64,000 nucleotides of DNA from Litoreibacter roseus (lineage in GTDB: Bacteria; Pseudomonadota; Alphaproteobacteria; Rhodobacterales; Rhodobacteraceae). The notes beneath the pieces are model-generated. The model made no database searches. It saw only the letters and a list, made by a program, of their open reading frames with translations, and was not told where the DNA came from. Made by a program: the position numbers and the translations under genes. Positions 9,686 to 19,193 of the stretch are shown piece by piece; the stretch's first letter is position 1, and every line of letters begins with the position of its first letter. The DNA is taken from the NCBI RefSeq assembly GCF_009811795.1, contig NZ_BLJE01000002.1:124001-188000 (forward strand), given 5' to 3'.

Positions 9686-10395
9686 TGGCCCCGCGCACCC
9701 GTCCACTCTATGCAGTTCTGATTGATGCCGACAACATCCCCGCAGACCACGCCCGCGCGGTCCTTAAAGAGGTAACGAGCTTTGGCGAACCCGCACTGCG
9801 CCGCGTCTATGGCGACTGGTCGAGCGGCCGGTTGAAGAAATGGGCAGATCAAATTTTGGACCTTGGCCTTCTGGCCCATCAGGAAACGGCGAACACCAAG
9901 GGCAAGAACGCATCCGATATAGGTCTGGTGATCGACGCCATGGATATTCTCCACACACGCCGGTTTGACGGGTTCGTTCTGGTGTCGTCGGACAGCGATT
10001 TCACACGACTGGCCAGCCGGATCCGGGAAGAGGGTGTTGATGTCATCGGGATCGGGGAAAGAAAAGCACCCGAGTCCCTGCGTAACGTCTGCAACCGGTT
10101 CGTCTTCATCGAAAACCTGATCGACGAAGCTCCTGCAAATCAGAAAGATGCGAAAGCCCCGCCAAAAGAGGCGCCCGAGAAAGCATTGCCCTTGATCCTA
10201 AAGGCAATGGACAAGGCCGATGACGGGGATGACTGGATCTCGCTCGGAAAGCTGGGTCAGACGATCAACGCGGATAACCCGGATTTCGATACCCGTAGCT
10301 ACGGCGAAAAGAAGCTCAGCGATCTTGTCATGAAGCTGAAGCGACTGGAAAGCCGCAAAGAAGGCAGTCAGTGGATGGTGCGGCGCGCGGACTAG
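9685..10395 (+). CDS. NYN-domain protein with C-terminal OST-HTH/LOTUS domain
   Basis: 236 residues. The N-terminal NYN (PIN-like nuclease) domain has the acidic residues LIDADNIP, ASDIGLVIDAMD and SSDSDF. After an acidic/proline linker (about 150-165) a winged-helix LOTUS/OST-HTH domain follows (DWISLGKLGQ, YGEKKLSDLVMKL). Such proteins are thought to bind or cut RNA. It is coupled to the formaldehyde dehydrogenase gene through a shared base (TGATG) and its stop overlaps that of the convergent TetR gene. Confidence 0.9.
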   Translation: MAPRTRPLYAVLIDADNIPADHARAVLKEVTSFGEPALRRVYGDWSSGRLKKWADQILDLGLLAHQETANTKGKNASDIGLVIDAMDILHTRRFDGFVLVSSDSDFTRLASRIREEGVDVIGIGERKAPESLRNVCNRFVFIENLIDEAPANQKDAKAPPKEAPEKALPLILKAMDKADDGDDWISLGKLGQTINADNPDFDTRSYGEKKLSDLVMKLKRLESRKEGSQWMVRRAD

Positions 10396-11030
10396 GAAGT
10401 TGCTGCAGGCGCGCCATAGCGTGCAAGAAACATATCCACAGCCCCGTCTATGACCCGATCCAATTCCTCTTGGTCGGGCTCTTCTAGGACATTGAACACC
10501 ATCTTGATGAAGACATCCGCTTTCATCAGTTCCTGAAACTGACTGGCCGCGAGCTGCACGTCGGGAATTTCCAACTCGCCGCGGGCGCAGGCGTGGTCGA
10601 AATACATGATCAGCCGATCCTCCAGAAGCTTGGGACCCGAAACGTAGAACTCCCGACCCAATTCGGGGAACCGATCTGACTCGGCCACGCAGATCCGGAA
10701 AATTCTATGCGCGAATTCTGAGGTCAGGAAGCTCATCATGCTCTGCGCAACGCCCGTCAGCATCTGTCGAACGGGCACGTCCTCCGTCTCGACCTGTAGG
10801 GCGCGATCTGCCTGAAGGGCGCATTCCTGCTTGGTCACTTCTATGAAGAGCACACGTTTGTCGGGGAAGTAACTGTAGAGCGTGGCCTTCGAGACACCCG
10901 CCTCTCTCGCGATCAAATCGACACTGGCGCCTTCGAAGCCCTCGGCCAGAAAAACCGAACGGGCGCCGCTCACCACTTGGTCATATTTGCGACCGCGCTT
11001 GATTTGGGGGGCACTACAATCCAAATCCAC
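10392..11030 (-). CDS. TetR/AcrR family transcriptional regulator
   Basis: 212 residues. The N-terminal helix-turn-helix reads GASVDLIAREAGVSKATLY followed by SYFPDKRVLF, the standard TetR DNA-binding unit. The C-terminal domain (from residue 85) resembles the AefR-like class. The gene lies between formaldehyde dehydrogenase and S-formylglutathione hydrolase and diverges from the latter across a palindrome at 11058-11073, so control of this locus is a reasonable guess. Confidence 0.92.
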   Translation of the reverse strand: MDLDCSAPQIKRGRKYDQVVSGARSVFLAEGFEGASVDLIAREAGVSKATLYSYFPDKRVLFIEVTKQECALQADRALQVETEDVPVRQMLTGVAQSMMSFLTSEFAHRIFRICVAESDRFPELGREFYVSGPKLLEDRLIMYFDHACARGELEIPDVQLAASQFQELMKADVFIKMVFNVLEEPDQEELDRVIDGAVDMFLARYGAPAATS

Positions 11031-11057
11031 TCCCTCCCGCCATATAGAACATCAACT

Positions 11058-11073
11058 TAAACCCAACGGTTTA
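11058..11073. promoter_or_regulatory. Probable TetR operator
   Basis: TAAACC (11058-11063), spacer CAAC, GGTTTA (11068-11073): a perfect 6-bp inverted repeat in the gap between the divergent TetR gene and the S-formylglutathione hydrolase gene. Size and AAACC/GGTTT half-sites fit operators of several AcrR-type regulators. Assignment to the adjacent regulator is inferred. Confidence 0.55.
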
Positions 11074-11171
11074 GTTTCATCAACAAAAGACTGAAATGCC
11101 TTCCGCGGGGGCACTTGTCCTTCGATGCGGCCTCCTTTAGCGGTTTCTCAAAGGGTTTATGGAGCGTTCAG

Positions 11172-12011
11172 ATGCAAACCGTCTCGGAAAATAACTGTTT
11201 TGGAGGCGTTCAAGGTGTCTACAACCATACCTCGACCGCATGCGCCTGCGATATGACTTTCGGCCTGTTTATGCCGGTTGAAGCCAAAGATGGTCCGGTC
11301 CCGGTTCTCTGGTTTCTATCCGGCCTGACCTGCACACATGAGAACGCCATGACAAAAGCCGGTGCGCAGCTTTGGGCCGCGGAACATGGCATCGCTTTGG
11401 TTTTCCCAGACACATCGCCCCGCGGCGATGACGTGGCAAATGACGAGGCCTATGATCTGGGCCAAAGTGCCGGGTTCTATATCGACGCCACGCAATCCCC
11501 CTGGGCCACCCATTTTCAGATGCAAAGCTATGTGCTCCACGAACTTTCCGAGCTGCTCTTCGAGAATTTTCCGCTAGACGAACAACGTCAATCGATCTGC
11601 GGGCATTCGATGGGTGGCCATGGCGCGCTCACCCTCGCAATGAAAACACCTGGACGCTTTGCAAGCATGTCAGCCTTTTCACCGATCTGTAATCCGGTGC
11701 AAAGCGACTGGGGCCGCAAGCAATTCACGGCCTATCTTGGGGCTGACGAAAGCGAATGGGTCAAGCACGACGCGACACATTTGATGGCAGGAAGCGGTTT
11801 TAACGGTCCGGTCCTGGTCGATACGGGCACCCAAGATCAGTTTTACGATCTCCTCAAACCCGAAGGCCTTGCCACCGCGATGGTCGCCCGCAAACAGAAC
11901 GGCACCTTTCGGCTGCAACCGGGCTACGATCACTCCTATTTCTTCATCTCCACGTTCATGGAAGATCACGTCGCATTTCACGCAGACGCGCTGTATGGGG
12001 TGACCGCATGA
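11172..12011 (+). CDS. fghA: S-formylglutathione hydrolase
   Basis: 279 residues if started at ATG 11172 (TGGAGCG upstream), giving MQTVSENNCFGG, the usual N terminus of the family; an upstream in-frame TTG at 11115 would add 19 unlikely residues. Esterase D alpha/beta hydrolase: LSGLTCTHENAMTKAG, nucleophile elbow CGHSMGGHGAL, and the acid and His in DTGTQDQFYD and PGYDHSYFFI. It hydrolyses S-formylglutathione to formate and glutathione, completing the pathway begun at 8573. The stop overlaps the HAD gene by 4 bp. Confidence 0.95.
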   Translation: MQTVSENNCFGGVQGVYNHTSTACACDMTFGLFMPVEAKDGPVPVLWFLSGLTCTHENAMTKAGAQLWAAEHGIALVFPDTSPRGDDVANDEAYDLGQSAGFYIDATQSPWATHFQMQSYVLHELSELLFENFPLDEQRQSICGHSMGGHGALTLAMKTPGRFASMSAFSPICNPVQSDWGRKQFTAYLGADESEWVKHDATHLMAGSGFNGPVLVDTGTQDQFYDLLKPEGLATAMVARKQNGTFRLQPGYDHSYFFISTFMEDHVAFHADALYGVTA

Positions 12012-12631
12012 GCATCGAGGCCGTTATTTTCGACATTGGAAACGTGCTGATCGAATGGCAGCCGGAACGGCACTATGACAGCGTGATCGGTCAGGACAGA
12101 CGCCGTGCCATGTTTGCAGAAGTTGATCTGCACGAGATGAACAATCGGGTCGACCTGGGCCATCCCTTTAAGGAGACCATCTATCAGACGGCAGAAGCCT
12201 ATCCTGCGTGGCGCGACGAAATCAGGCTGTGGCATGATGAGTGGATTAAAATGGCGTCCCCCGCGATTGATCATTCGGTACACCTGCTCAGAACGTTGCG
12301 CGCCAAGGCCATCCCGGTCTTTGCACTGACCAATTTTGGTGTGGAAAGCTTTGCCTATGCCGAGACACAGTATCCGTTTCTGGCGGAGTTCGACCGCCGC
12401 TATGTCTCGGGTCATATGGAAGTCGTGAAGCCGGATGTCACGATCTACGAAAGGGTGGAACAGGATTGCGGCGTTGCCCCCGCCAATCTTCTGTTTGCAG
12501 ACGACCGATCCGACAACATTGCCGTTGCGAATGAACGCGGCTGGCAAACCCATCTGTTTGAACATCCGAAAGGTTGGGCGGACAGACTGGTGCGCGAAGG
12601 GCTGCTGAGCGAAGCGGAGGCCCGTCCATGA
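12008..12631 (+). CDS. HAD-family hydrolase (HAD-IA)
   Basis: 207 residues. HAD motif I is FDIGNVLIEW (the second Asp of DxD is replaced by Gly, as in YihX-type phosphatases), motif II ALTNFG, Lys in VVKPDVTIY, and motif IV FADDRSDNI. A small-molecule phosphatase or haloacid-dehalogenase-like enzyme of unknown substrate. It overlaps both neighbours by 4 bp, forming a three-gene unit with the formylglutathione hydrolase and the cyclodeaminase-like gene. Confidence 0.9.
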   Translation: MSIEAVIFDIGNVLIEWQPERHYDSVIGQDRRRAMFAEVDLHEMNNRVDLGHPFKETIYQTAEAYPAWRDEIRLWHDEWIKMASPAIDHSVHLLRTLRAKAIPVFALTNFGVESFAYAETQYPFLAEFDRRYVSGHMEVVKPDVTIYERVEQDCGVAPANLLFADDRSDNIAVANERGWQTHLFEHPKGWADRLVREGLLSEAEARP

Positions 12632-13533
12632 CCGTTCCCGTCATCGGATTTGATGAAGGTGAAGCGCTGCTGACATGGGAGGGTCTGACCAAAGCCCTGG
12701 CCATAGGTCACGACCGACCAAAGGCCGAGATAGATGATATTCTTCTGAGGCGGGGTGGCGATACGCTGCTGACCCGTGCAGCTTGGATCGATGGCTTGGG
12801 GCAGGCCGTCAAAACCGCGACGATCTTTCCGGACAACACTGATGTGCCAACGATCAATGGCGCAGTCAGTCTATTTTCCGACAGCACGGGTCAGTTGGAG
12901 GCGATGATCGATTTCCATTTGGTCACCAAGTGGAAAACGGCGGGTGACAGTCTTTTGGCCGCGATCCGTCTTGCGCGGGCCGATAGCCGAAATATCCTGA
13001 TCGTCGGCGCGGGAACGGTCGCAACCTCGATGATCTCGGCCTACAACACCGCGTTTCCCGGCGCGGTCTTTACGATCTGGGGCAGAAACGCCGAGAGGGG
13101 TGCGGCGTTTGCCGATGCACTTGGCGCACAATTTGACCCAGATCTGGAACATGCCGTTGGCGCAGCAGACATCATCTGTACCGCCACGATGAGTACAGAT
13201 CCCCTGATCGATGGTCATTGGCTACGACCGGGACAACACCTTGATCTGATCGGCGCCTACCGTCCCGATATGCGAGAGGTCGATGATACCGCCTTAGCAC
13301 GCGCCACCGTTTACGTGGACAGCTTCGCCACAACGCTGGACCATATCGGTGAACTCAAAATACCGCTTGAGGGCGGGGCCATCAGCAGGGCGGACATACG
13401 CGCAGATTTCTATGACCTCGCACAGTTCCGCCGCACATCGGACGATGAGATCACAATCTGCAAAAACGGGGGCGGGGCGCATCTGGACCTGATGACGTCG
13501 CGCTACATTCTCGAGGCGTGGAACAACCGATAA
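12628..13533 (+). CDS. Ornithine cyclodeaminase / mu-crystallin family protein
   Basis: 301 residues from ATG 12628 (overlapping the HAD stop as ATGA). The family pattern includes NDD-like start residues, KTATIFPDNT, SDSTGQLEAMIDF, the Rossmann motif ILIVGAGTVATSM and GAYRPDMREVDD. Members are NAD(P)-dependent cyclodeaminases or ketimine/alanine dehydrogenases; the substrate cannot be called. Stop codons of this gene and of the MFS gene abut directly. Confidence 0.87.
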   Translation: MTVPVIGFDEGEALLTWEGLTKALAIGHDRPKAEIDDILLRRGGDTLLTRAAWIDGLGQAVKTATIFPDNTDVPTINGAVSLFSDSTGQLEAMIDFHLVTKWKTAGDSLLAAIRLARADSRNILIVGAGTVATSMISAYNTAFPGAVFTIWGRNAERGAAFADALGAQFDPDLEHAVGAADIICTATMSTDPLIDGHWLRPGQHLDLIGAYRPDMREVDDTALARATVYVDSFATTLDHIGELKIPLEGGAISRADIRADFYDLAQFRRTSDDEITICKNGGGAHLDLMTSRYILEAWNNR

Positions 13534-14781
13534 TCAGGCCGCAGTGGCGGCGGCGCTCCACGGTTTTTCCCGGACGGGCAGGTGAACGATGGCGCTGAAT
13601 GCGCCCACACCAACGCCGACCCACCAGACCAACGTGTAGTTGCCGACAATGTCGTAAAGGTGCCCACCCAGCCAGACGCCAAGAAACGAGCCCAGCTGGT
13701 GAGAGAAGAAAACGATCCCGTAAAGCGTGCCCATATAACGCAAGCCGTAGATATGCGCGACCAAACCGCTGGTCAGCGGGACCGTCGCCAACCACAGCGA
13801 TCCCATAGCGAGGCTGAACAGGATCACGGTGGTGGGTGTCATCGGCAGCAGAATGAAAAAGGCCGCGACGATGGTTCGGCCAGTATAAATGGCGGCAAGC
13901 AGATACTTCTTCGTGTAGCGCTTGCCCAGATACCCGGCCAAGATCGTGCCACCGATATTGGCCAATCCAATCAACGCGATGGAAAAAGCCCCAAGCGCCG
14001 ACGTCGTGGTGATCCCGAGATTTGACAACACGCCGCCAGCGGCGATGGGGCCACAGGCCTCCGTTACAAATGCAGGGAAGTGCGCCGTGATGAATGCCAG
14101 TTGGTAGCCGCAGGAAAAGAAGCCAAGGAATATCATCGTATAGGACGGGTCCTTGAACGCGCGAACTAGAACCGTACCAAGGCTTTCTTCCAGCTCAGCC
14201 TTTGTTGCGGTCACGGGCGCCCGCATCATCGGTAGCGCCATCAAAGAGGCCAACATGACCCCTGCAAAGATGATGAAAACGGTTGGCCAGTCGAAGTAAC
14301 TCAGCAAGAACTCCGCCGCAGGTGCACCAAACACCTGACCAGCAGACCCTGCAGCTGTCGCAATCCCAAGCGCCATCGACCGGTTTTCATCCGATGCGGC
14401 ACGCCCGACCATCGCAAGAATGACGCCGAAGCCCGTACCTGCGATACCGAACCCAACGAGAATTTCCAGAAACTGATGTGCGCCCGGCGTCACCGCAAAG
14501 GATGACAGAATCAAACCCGCCGCATACATCAAAGCGCCCAGAACGATGGCTTTACGGTCACCCAGTTTCTCAGCGATCGCCCCAAAGAACGGTTGTCCGA
14601 TCCCCCATGCAAGGTTCTGGATCGCAATCGCCAGACTGAACTCCGCGCGTGGCCAGCCGAACTGTTCACTGATCGGGATCTGAAAAACCCCGAAACTCGC
14701 CCGAATGGCAAAGCCCAGCATCATGATGATACAGCCGCCGATGAGTACGGGCGTAAAGAGCGAGGTTCGTGATTGGGTCAT
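13534..14781 (-). CDS. MFS transporter, 12 transmembrane segments
   Basis: 415 residues of alternating hydrophobic segments. The loop 2-3 motif is GAIAEKLGDRKAIVLGA, and the N half resembles oxalate/formate and monocarboxylate-type MFS carriers (FRASFGVFQIP, RAEFSLAIAIQN). Substrate unknown. Convergent with the cyclodeaminase-like gene with no gap, and divergent from zapE over 82 bp. Confidence 0.9.
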   Translation of the reverse strand: MTQSRTSLFTPVLIGGCIIMMLGFAIRASFGVFQIPISEQFGWPRAEFSLAIAIQNLAWGIGQPFFGAIAEKLGDRKAIVLGALMYAAGLILSSFAVTPGAHQFLEILVGFGIAGTGFGVILAMVGRAASDENRSMALGIATAAGSAGQVFGAPAAEFLLSYFDWPTVFIIFAGVMLASLMALPMMRAPVTATKAELEESLGTVLVRAFKDPSYTMIFLGFFSCGYQLAFITAHFPAFVTEACGPIAAGGVLSNLGITTTSALGAFSIALIGLANIGGTILAGYLGKRYTKKYLLAAIYTGRTIVAAFFILLPMTPTTVILFSLAMGSLWLATVPLTSGLVAHIYGLRYMGTLYGIVFFSHQLGSFLGVWLGGHLYDIVGNYTLVWWVGVGVGAFSAIVHLPVREKPWSAAATAA

Positions 14782-14863
14782 TCGGGAACCGTCTGGGAAA
14801 AAACGGACCCGGTCAATTCAGGAATATTGTGATTTCACATCAGCTTTTCTAATGCTTCGAGCG

Positions 14864-15940
14864 ATGACATTGAGCGAGATATACGAGCAGATGGTCGCGG
14901 ACGGCCAACTGACGGCGGACGTCGCCCAGCGTGAGGCATTGCCTCTGCTCGAAGATGTGCGTGCGCAACTGGCGGAGGCACCGAAGAAAAGCGGCTTTCT
15001 GGGACGATTTGGTGCGAAGCCTGAACCGGTGAAAGGCCTCTATCTTTGGGGCGGGGTCGGGCGTGGAAAATCAATGCTGATGGATCTGTTTTTCGACCAT
15101 GCGGACATAACCGCCAAACGCCGCGTTCATTTCCACGCCTTCATGCAGGAGGTTCACAACGCGCTTCACGAGGCGCGCAAGACCGGCACCGATGATGCCA
15201 TTCAACCAGTGGCAAAAGACATCGCAAGCGATCTCAGACTTCTGTGTTTCGACGAAATGCAGATTACCGACATCACCGATGCAATGATCGTGGGCAGACT
15301 TTTCGAACAATTGTTCAAGGCCGGTGTTGCGGTTGTCACGACGTCCAACCGGGTCCCAGAGGACCTTTATAAGGACGGGTTGAACCGGGATCTGTTCCTC
15401 CCGTTCATCTCGCTTTTGGAAGACCATCTGGTGGTCCACGAACTCGCAAGCCATGTGGATTATCGCCAGGACCGGCTGGCTGGAGAACAGGTGTATTTCA
15501 CTCCGGCAAATGCTGAGGCGCGGGGTAAGATCGACGCACTTTGGGACAGTCTGACCGGCGGGACATCGCAACCGCTGCATCTGAACGTAAAAGGCCGGGT
15601 GGTCGAAATTCCAGCCTTCCACAATGGGGCCGCGCGCGCGACGTTCTTTGATCTGTGCGGCAAACCCCTTGGTCCCGCCGACTACCTCGCGCTTGCCGCG
15701 GCAGTTAAGGTATTGGTTCTTGAGAACATTCCCGCGCTGTCTCGGTCCAACTTCAATCCCGCCAAACGGTTCGTCACCCTGATCGACGCGCTGTATGAGG
15801 CGCGGGTGCGCCTGATCTGTTCGGCCGCCGATGTGCCCGAGCGTTTGTATCTCGAGGGCGAAGGCGCGTTCGAGTTTGAGCGCACAGCGTCCCGGCTCAG
15901 GGAAATGCAGGCGGATGGATGGGGCGAGGCGCTCGACTGA
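14864..15940 (+). CDS. zapE: AFG1-like ATPase / cell division protein ZapE
   Basis: 358 residues from ATG 14864; the in-frame ATG at 14852 would add MLRA and cannot be excluded because neither has a strong ribosome site. P-loop LWGGVGRGKSMLMD, Walker B LLCFDEMQITD, VVTTSNRVPEDLY sensor block and a conserved C-terminal AAA lid. ZapE/AFG1 proteins are ATPases associated with the division ring in bacteria and with mitochondrial protein quality control in eukaryotes. Cytoplasmic or membrane-peripheral. Confidence 0.93.
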   Translation: MTLSEIYEQMVADGQLTADVAQREALPLLEDVRAQLAEAPKKSGFLGRFGAKPEPVKGLYLWGGVGRGKSMLMDLFFDHADITAKRRVHFHAFMQEVHNALHEARKTGTDDAIQPVAKDIASDLRLLCFDEMQITDITDAMIVGRLFEQLFKAGVAVVTTSNRVPEDLYKDGLNRDLFLPFISLLEDHLVVHELASHVDYRQDRLAGEQVYFTPANAEARGKIDALWDSLTGGTSQPLHLNVKGRVVEIPAFHNGAARATFFDLCGKPLGPADYLALAAAVKVLVLENIPALSRSNFNPAKRFVTLIDALYEARVRLICSAADVPERLYLEGEGAFEFERTASRLREMQADGWGEALD

Positions 15941-15945
15941 TCCGG

Positions 15946-17220
15946 TTATCCGTTCTGCCGCAACACATGACCTGCCAGATAGAGCGATCCGCAGATCAGA
16001 ATACGCGCGCCTGGATCCACTTTCGTGATCGTTTCAACTGCGGACAAAATATCGGGGGAAGCCTCTGACGCGACGCCGGACTGCCGCGCGGCCTCGGCCG
16101 TTTCCGATGCGTCAAGCGTTGCAGTCTCACCTGGGATCGAAACCGCAAATAGCTCCGTCACATGGTCCGCCAAAGGGGCCATGTACCCCCGGACATCCTT
16201 TGTCTTCAACATTCCGCAAATCAGGTAGGTCGGTTTGGGCGGTAGACCCTGCAGCACCTGCGCCAACGCAACCCCGGCAGCGGCGTTATGTCCCCCGTCC
16301 AGCCAAAGCTCTGCGTTACCGGCCGCATCGACCAGCGGGCCGCGCGTCAGCCGTTGCATCCGGGCTTTCCACTTGGCCTTCGTCACCGCAGCTTCGCACG
16401 CGTCTTCGCCCAGACCCAATTGGCGCAACACGGCCAGTGCGGCCCCAGCGTTCTGAACCTGATGCGCGCCGAGCAATTTCGGCATCGGCAAGTCCAGCAG
16501 GCCCGTTTCGTCCTGAAAGACGAGGCGACCATGCTCAGTTCCCACATGCCAGTGCTGGCCATAGACCTGTAACGGTGCAGACACCTTTGCCGCTCTGGCC
16601 TCGATCACGTCCAATGCATCTTCGTTCTGCGGGCCAACGATGCAAGGGCGCTGGCGCTTCAGAATACCTGCCTTTTCGCCTGCGATCTCGGGAAGCGTTT
16701 CACCAAGGAATTGCTGGTGGTCGATGGAAACGGGGGTGATAACCGTAACCTCGGGCACATCGACCACGTTTGTTGCATCAAGCCTGCCGCCAAGCCCGAC
16801 CTCAAGCAGACAGTAATCGGCAGGAACGCGTGAGAATGCCAACAGTGCGGCAACCGTCGTGATCTCGAAATAGGTGATTGGGTTGCCTGCGTTGGCATCG
16901 TAGCAGTCCTCTAGAACGGTGGTCAGATCAGATTCTGAAATCAGCTGTCCCGCGCAATAGATACGTTCGTGAAACCGGGCCAGATGGGGCGATGTATAGG
17001 CGTGAACTATGTGTCCGGATCCTTCCAGACCCGCCCGGATCATCGCTAGTGTGGAGCCCTTTCCATTTGTCCCGGCGATATGAATGACCGGTGGCAATTT
17101 ACGCTCAGGATGGTCCAATGCAGCCAACAGCCGCCAGACCCGATCCAATGTCAGGTCTATGATTTTGGGATGCAGCGCCATCATCCGTTCGAGAATGGCG
17201 TCGCTGGCGGGCTCGGTCAC
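15946..17220 (-). CDS. folC: Bifunctional folylpolyglutamate/dihydrofolate synthase FolC
   Basis: 424 residues with a GTG start overlapping the accD stop (GTGA). Mur-ligase fold: ATP loop HIAGTNGKGSTLAM, YTSPHLARFHERI, LLEVGLGGRLDATNVVD, SIDHQQFLG and a carboxylated-Lys region GEKAGILK; C-terminal DGGHNAAAG. It adds glutamate to dihydropteroate and polyglutamates to folates. The accD-folC pairing is widely conserved in Proteobacteria. Confidence 0.96.
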   Translation of the reverse strand: MTEPASDAILERMMALHPKIIDLTLDRVWRLLAALDHPERKLPPVIHIAGTNGKGSTLAMIRAGLEGSGHIVHAYTSPHLARFHERIYCAGQLISESDLTTVLEDCYDANAGNPITYFEITTVAALLAFSRVPADYCLLEVGLGGRLDATNVVDVPEVTVITPVSIDHQQFLGETLPEIAGEKAGILKRQRPCIVGPQNEDALDVIEARAAKVSAPLQVYGQHWHVGTEHGRLVFQDETGLLDLPMPKLLGAHQVQNAGAALAVLRQLGLGEDACEAAVTKAKWKARMQRLTRGPLVDAAGNAELWLDGGHNAAAGVALAQVLQGLPPKPTYLICGMLKTKDVRGYMAPLADHVTELFAVSIPGETATLDASETAEAARQSGVASEASPDILSAVETITKVDPGARILICGSLYLAGHVLRQNG

Positions 17221-18137
17221 GAGGTCTCGGCGGGTTCAGGCTGTTCCGGTTCAACCTCCGGTGCGGGCAAGTCGCCCTTGATCGCCGGCGGCATGTTCAT
17301 CATCATCCGGATGACGGTGACCAGTTCTTCCTTCATATCCTTGCGGTGGGTCACCCGGTCCAGCATGCCATGGTCCAAAAGGTATTCGGCGCGCTGGAAG
17401 CCCTCGGGCAGTTTTTCCCGGATCGTCTGTTCGATCACACGGGGGCCGGCAAAACAGATCAGGGCGTTTGGCTCGGCGATGTGCAAATCCCCCAGCATGG
17501 CGTAGGATGCCGTGACACCGCCGGTGGTCGGGTGGGTCAGTACCACAATGTAGGGCAGGCCCGCCTCTTTCAGCATTTCTACGGCGACAGTCGTGCGCGG
17601 CATCTGCATCAGGCTCAAAATGCCTTCCTGCATCCGCGCGCCACCTGCTGCGGAAAACAACACAAGCGGTCGCCTCATCTGAACAGCACGCTCTGCTGCG
17701 GCGATTATCGCGTTGCCCACATACATGCCCATAGATCCGGCCATGAAGCTAAAATCCTGACACGCTGCCACGACGGGCGTCCGCATCATCTCACCTTCGG
17801 CCACAAGCATCGCTTCTTTTTCACCCGTCGTGCGGCGGGCTTCCCTCATGCGATCGGGATAGCGTTTCTGATCACGAAAATGCAGCGGGTCGGCAATCGG
17901 TTCGGGCACCTGAACTTCGCTGAAGACACCGCCGTCAAACAGGGCGCCGAAGCGTTCCCGCGGGCTCATCGCCATATGGTGATCGCAGTTCGAGCACACG
18001 TTAAAATTGTCGCTCAGTTCCCGGTGAAACAGCATGGTCCCACATTCGGGACATTTGGTCCAAAGGTTCTCAGGCACCTCGCGGCGCGAAAAGATCGAAT
18101 TGATCCGCGGCCGGACATAGTTGGAAATCCAGTTCAT
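17217..18137 (-). CDS. accD: Acetyl-CoA carboxylase carboxyltransferase subunit beta
   Basis: 306 residues. The N-terminal zinc ribbon CPECGTMLFH...CSNCDHHM is present, followed by the crotonase-like domain with GSMGMYVGNAI, LFSAAGGARMQEG and HPTTGGVTASYAMLGD. It forms the carboxyltransferase with AccA and makes malonyl-CoA for fatty acid synthesis. The C-terminal tail is rich in Pro and Glu. First gene of the accD-folC pair. Confidence 0.97.
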   Translation of the reverse strand: MNWISNYVRPRINSIFSRREVPENLWTKCPECGTMLFHRELSDNFNVCSNCDHHMAMSPRERFGALFDGGVFSEVQVPEPIADPLHFRDQKRYPDRMREARRTTGEKEAMLVAEGEMMRTPVVAACQDFSFMAGSMGMYVGNAIIAAAERAVQMRRPLVLFSAAGGARMQEGILSLMQMPRTTVAVEMLKEAGLPYIVVLTHPTTGGVTASYAMLGDLHIAEPNALICFAGPRVIEQTIREKLPEGFQRAEYLLDHGMLDRVTHRKDMKEELVTVIRMMMNMPPAIKGDLPAPEVEPEQPEPAETS

Positions 18138-18190
18138 GTGTGCCTCTTACCCGTTTGCTCTCAGATAATCCCCGGCCAGAAGATTTGCAA

Positions 18191-19072
18191 TCAACGCAAT
18201 ATCCGCCGGGCCGCCAGCCAGATGATAATAAGAAGTCCAATGTCAATGAAGACCAGCGGATGCACGATATGGGCATCGGCCATCGTGAAGTCGGCCTCTC
18301 TTAGCGCAAGACCCGACAACTCGCCCGGGATCGCAACGATGAAAAGCGCGATGAAATTATTCGCCAGATGCAGCCCCATCGCGGCGCCAAGGTTACCTGT
18401 GATCCTCGTAAGATCCGCCGCGATCAGGCCGAAAACTGTTGTCGCCAAGACGATCAGAAGCGCAGTGCTTTGTCCCAGTTCCGGATTGAAATGCGCCGAC
18501 CCAAACAGCAAGGACGGAATGAGCAGCCAGATAATGGAGGACCGGAAGCGGGCCGCCAGTTGCTGCTGCAGATATCCCCGAAAAACAAGCTCTTCTGCTG
18601 TGATCTGCACAAACAGGAGCGGGATCGCCCACGCCATCGAAATCAACCAAGGCGTGAAATCGCGGGCCGGCGTCGTGCTCGTTGGTATAATGAACCCCAC
18701 GATGAAACCGCCAAGCAGCAGAACGAACAGGGTCAGGCCGATCATCAGGAAAAAGGGGCGCGACATCCCACGTCCCAAAAGCGAGAAGGGCGAGCGCCAA
18801 TGCCACGCGACCGCCGCAAATGCGCCGAACGCCATGGCAAAGAACGTCAGCAACAGCGTGGCCATGGCGAATGGGCTGTCAGGCTCGACCAGTTGAAAGA
18901 AGATCATCATCGGATCTTCCAATCCGACAGCGGCACCGACGCCGTAGACGATCACGAAAGCGAAGACGATGTACACAACCAGCGCACTGATCACCCCCAA
19001 AATGATGCGCCAGATTTGCGGGTAACGCTGCGCGGGCGCAATGAAGCTCTCGAAGGCGGGGGTGCGGATCAT
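18191..19072 (-). CDS. CPBP-family intramembrane metalloprotease
   Basis: 293 residues from ATG 19072; a longer frame exists upstream but starts in non-conserved sequence overlapping the ilvD leader. At least seven hydrophobic segments. The CPBP/Abi motifs are [11 protein letters not shown] (catalytic Glu pair and Arg), FGSAHFNPE and GLHLANNF. The family includes eukaryotic CAAX prenyl proteases and bacterial proteins linked to immunity or signalling; the substrate here is unknown. Divergent from ilvD. Confidence 0.9.
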   Translation of the reverse strand: MIRTPAFESFIAPAQRYPQIWRIILGVISALVVYIVFAFVIVYGVGAAVGLEDPMMIFFQLVEPDSPFAMATLLLTFFAMAFGAFAAVAWHWRSPFSLLGRGMSRPFFLMIGLTLFVLLLGGFIVGFIIPTSTTPARDFTPWLISMAWAIPLLFVQITAEELVFRGYLQQQLAARFRSSIIWLLIPSLLFGSAHFNPELGQSTALLIVLATTVFGLIAADLTRITGNLGAAMGLHLANNFIALFIVAIPGELSGLALREADFTMADAHIVHPLVFIDIGLLIIIWLAARRILR

Positions 19073-19193
19073 GGGGCTGCTCTTTGGTTTATGGTTGGTT
19101 TTCAGGCTAAAGACGGGCGCGGGAAGGTGCAATCTCGCTTGTGCCGCACCCGGCACGGCAGTATGCCAATGGGCAGTTTTCAGGGAGGCCCGC

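Noticed and set aside
17346-18896. Open frame of 516 codons opposite accD and the CPBP gene
   Set aside because: Crosses two real genes on the other strand and has low-complexity shadow composition.
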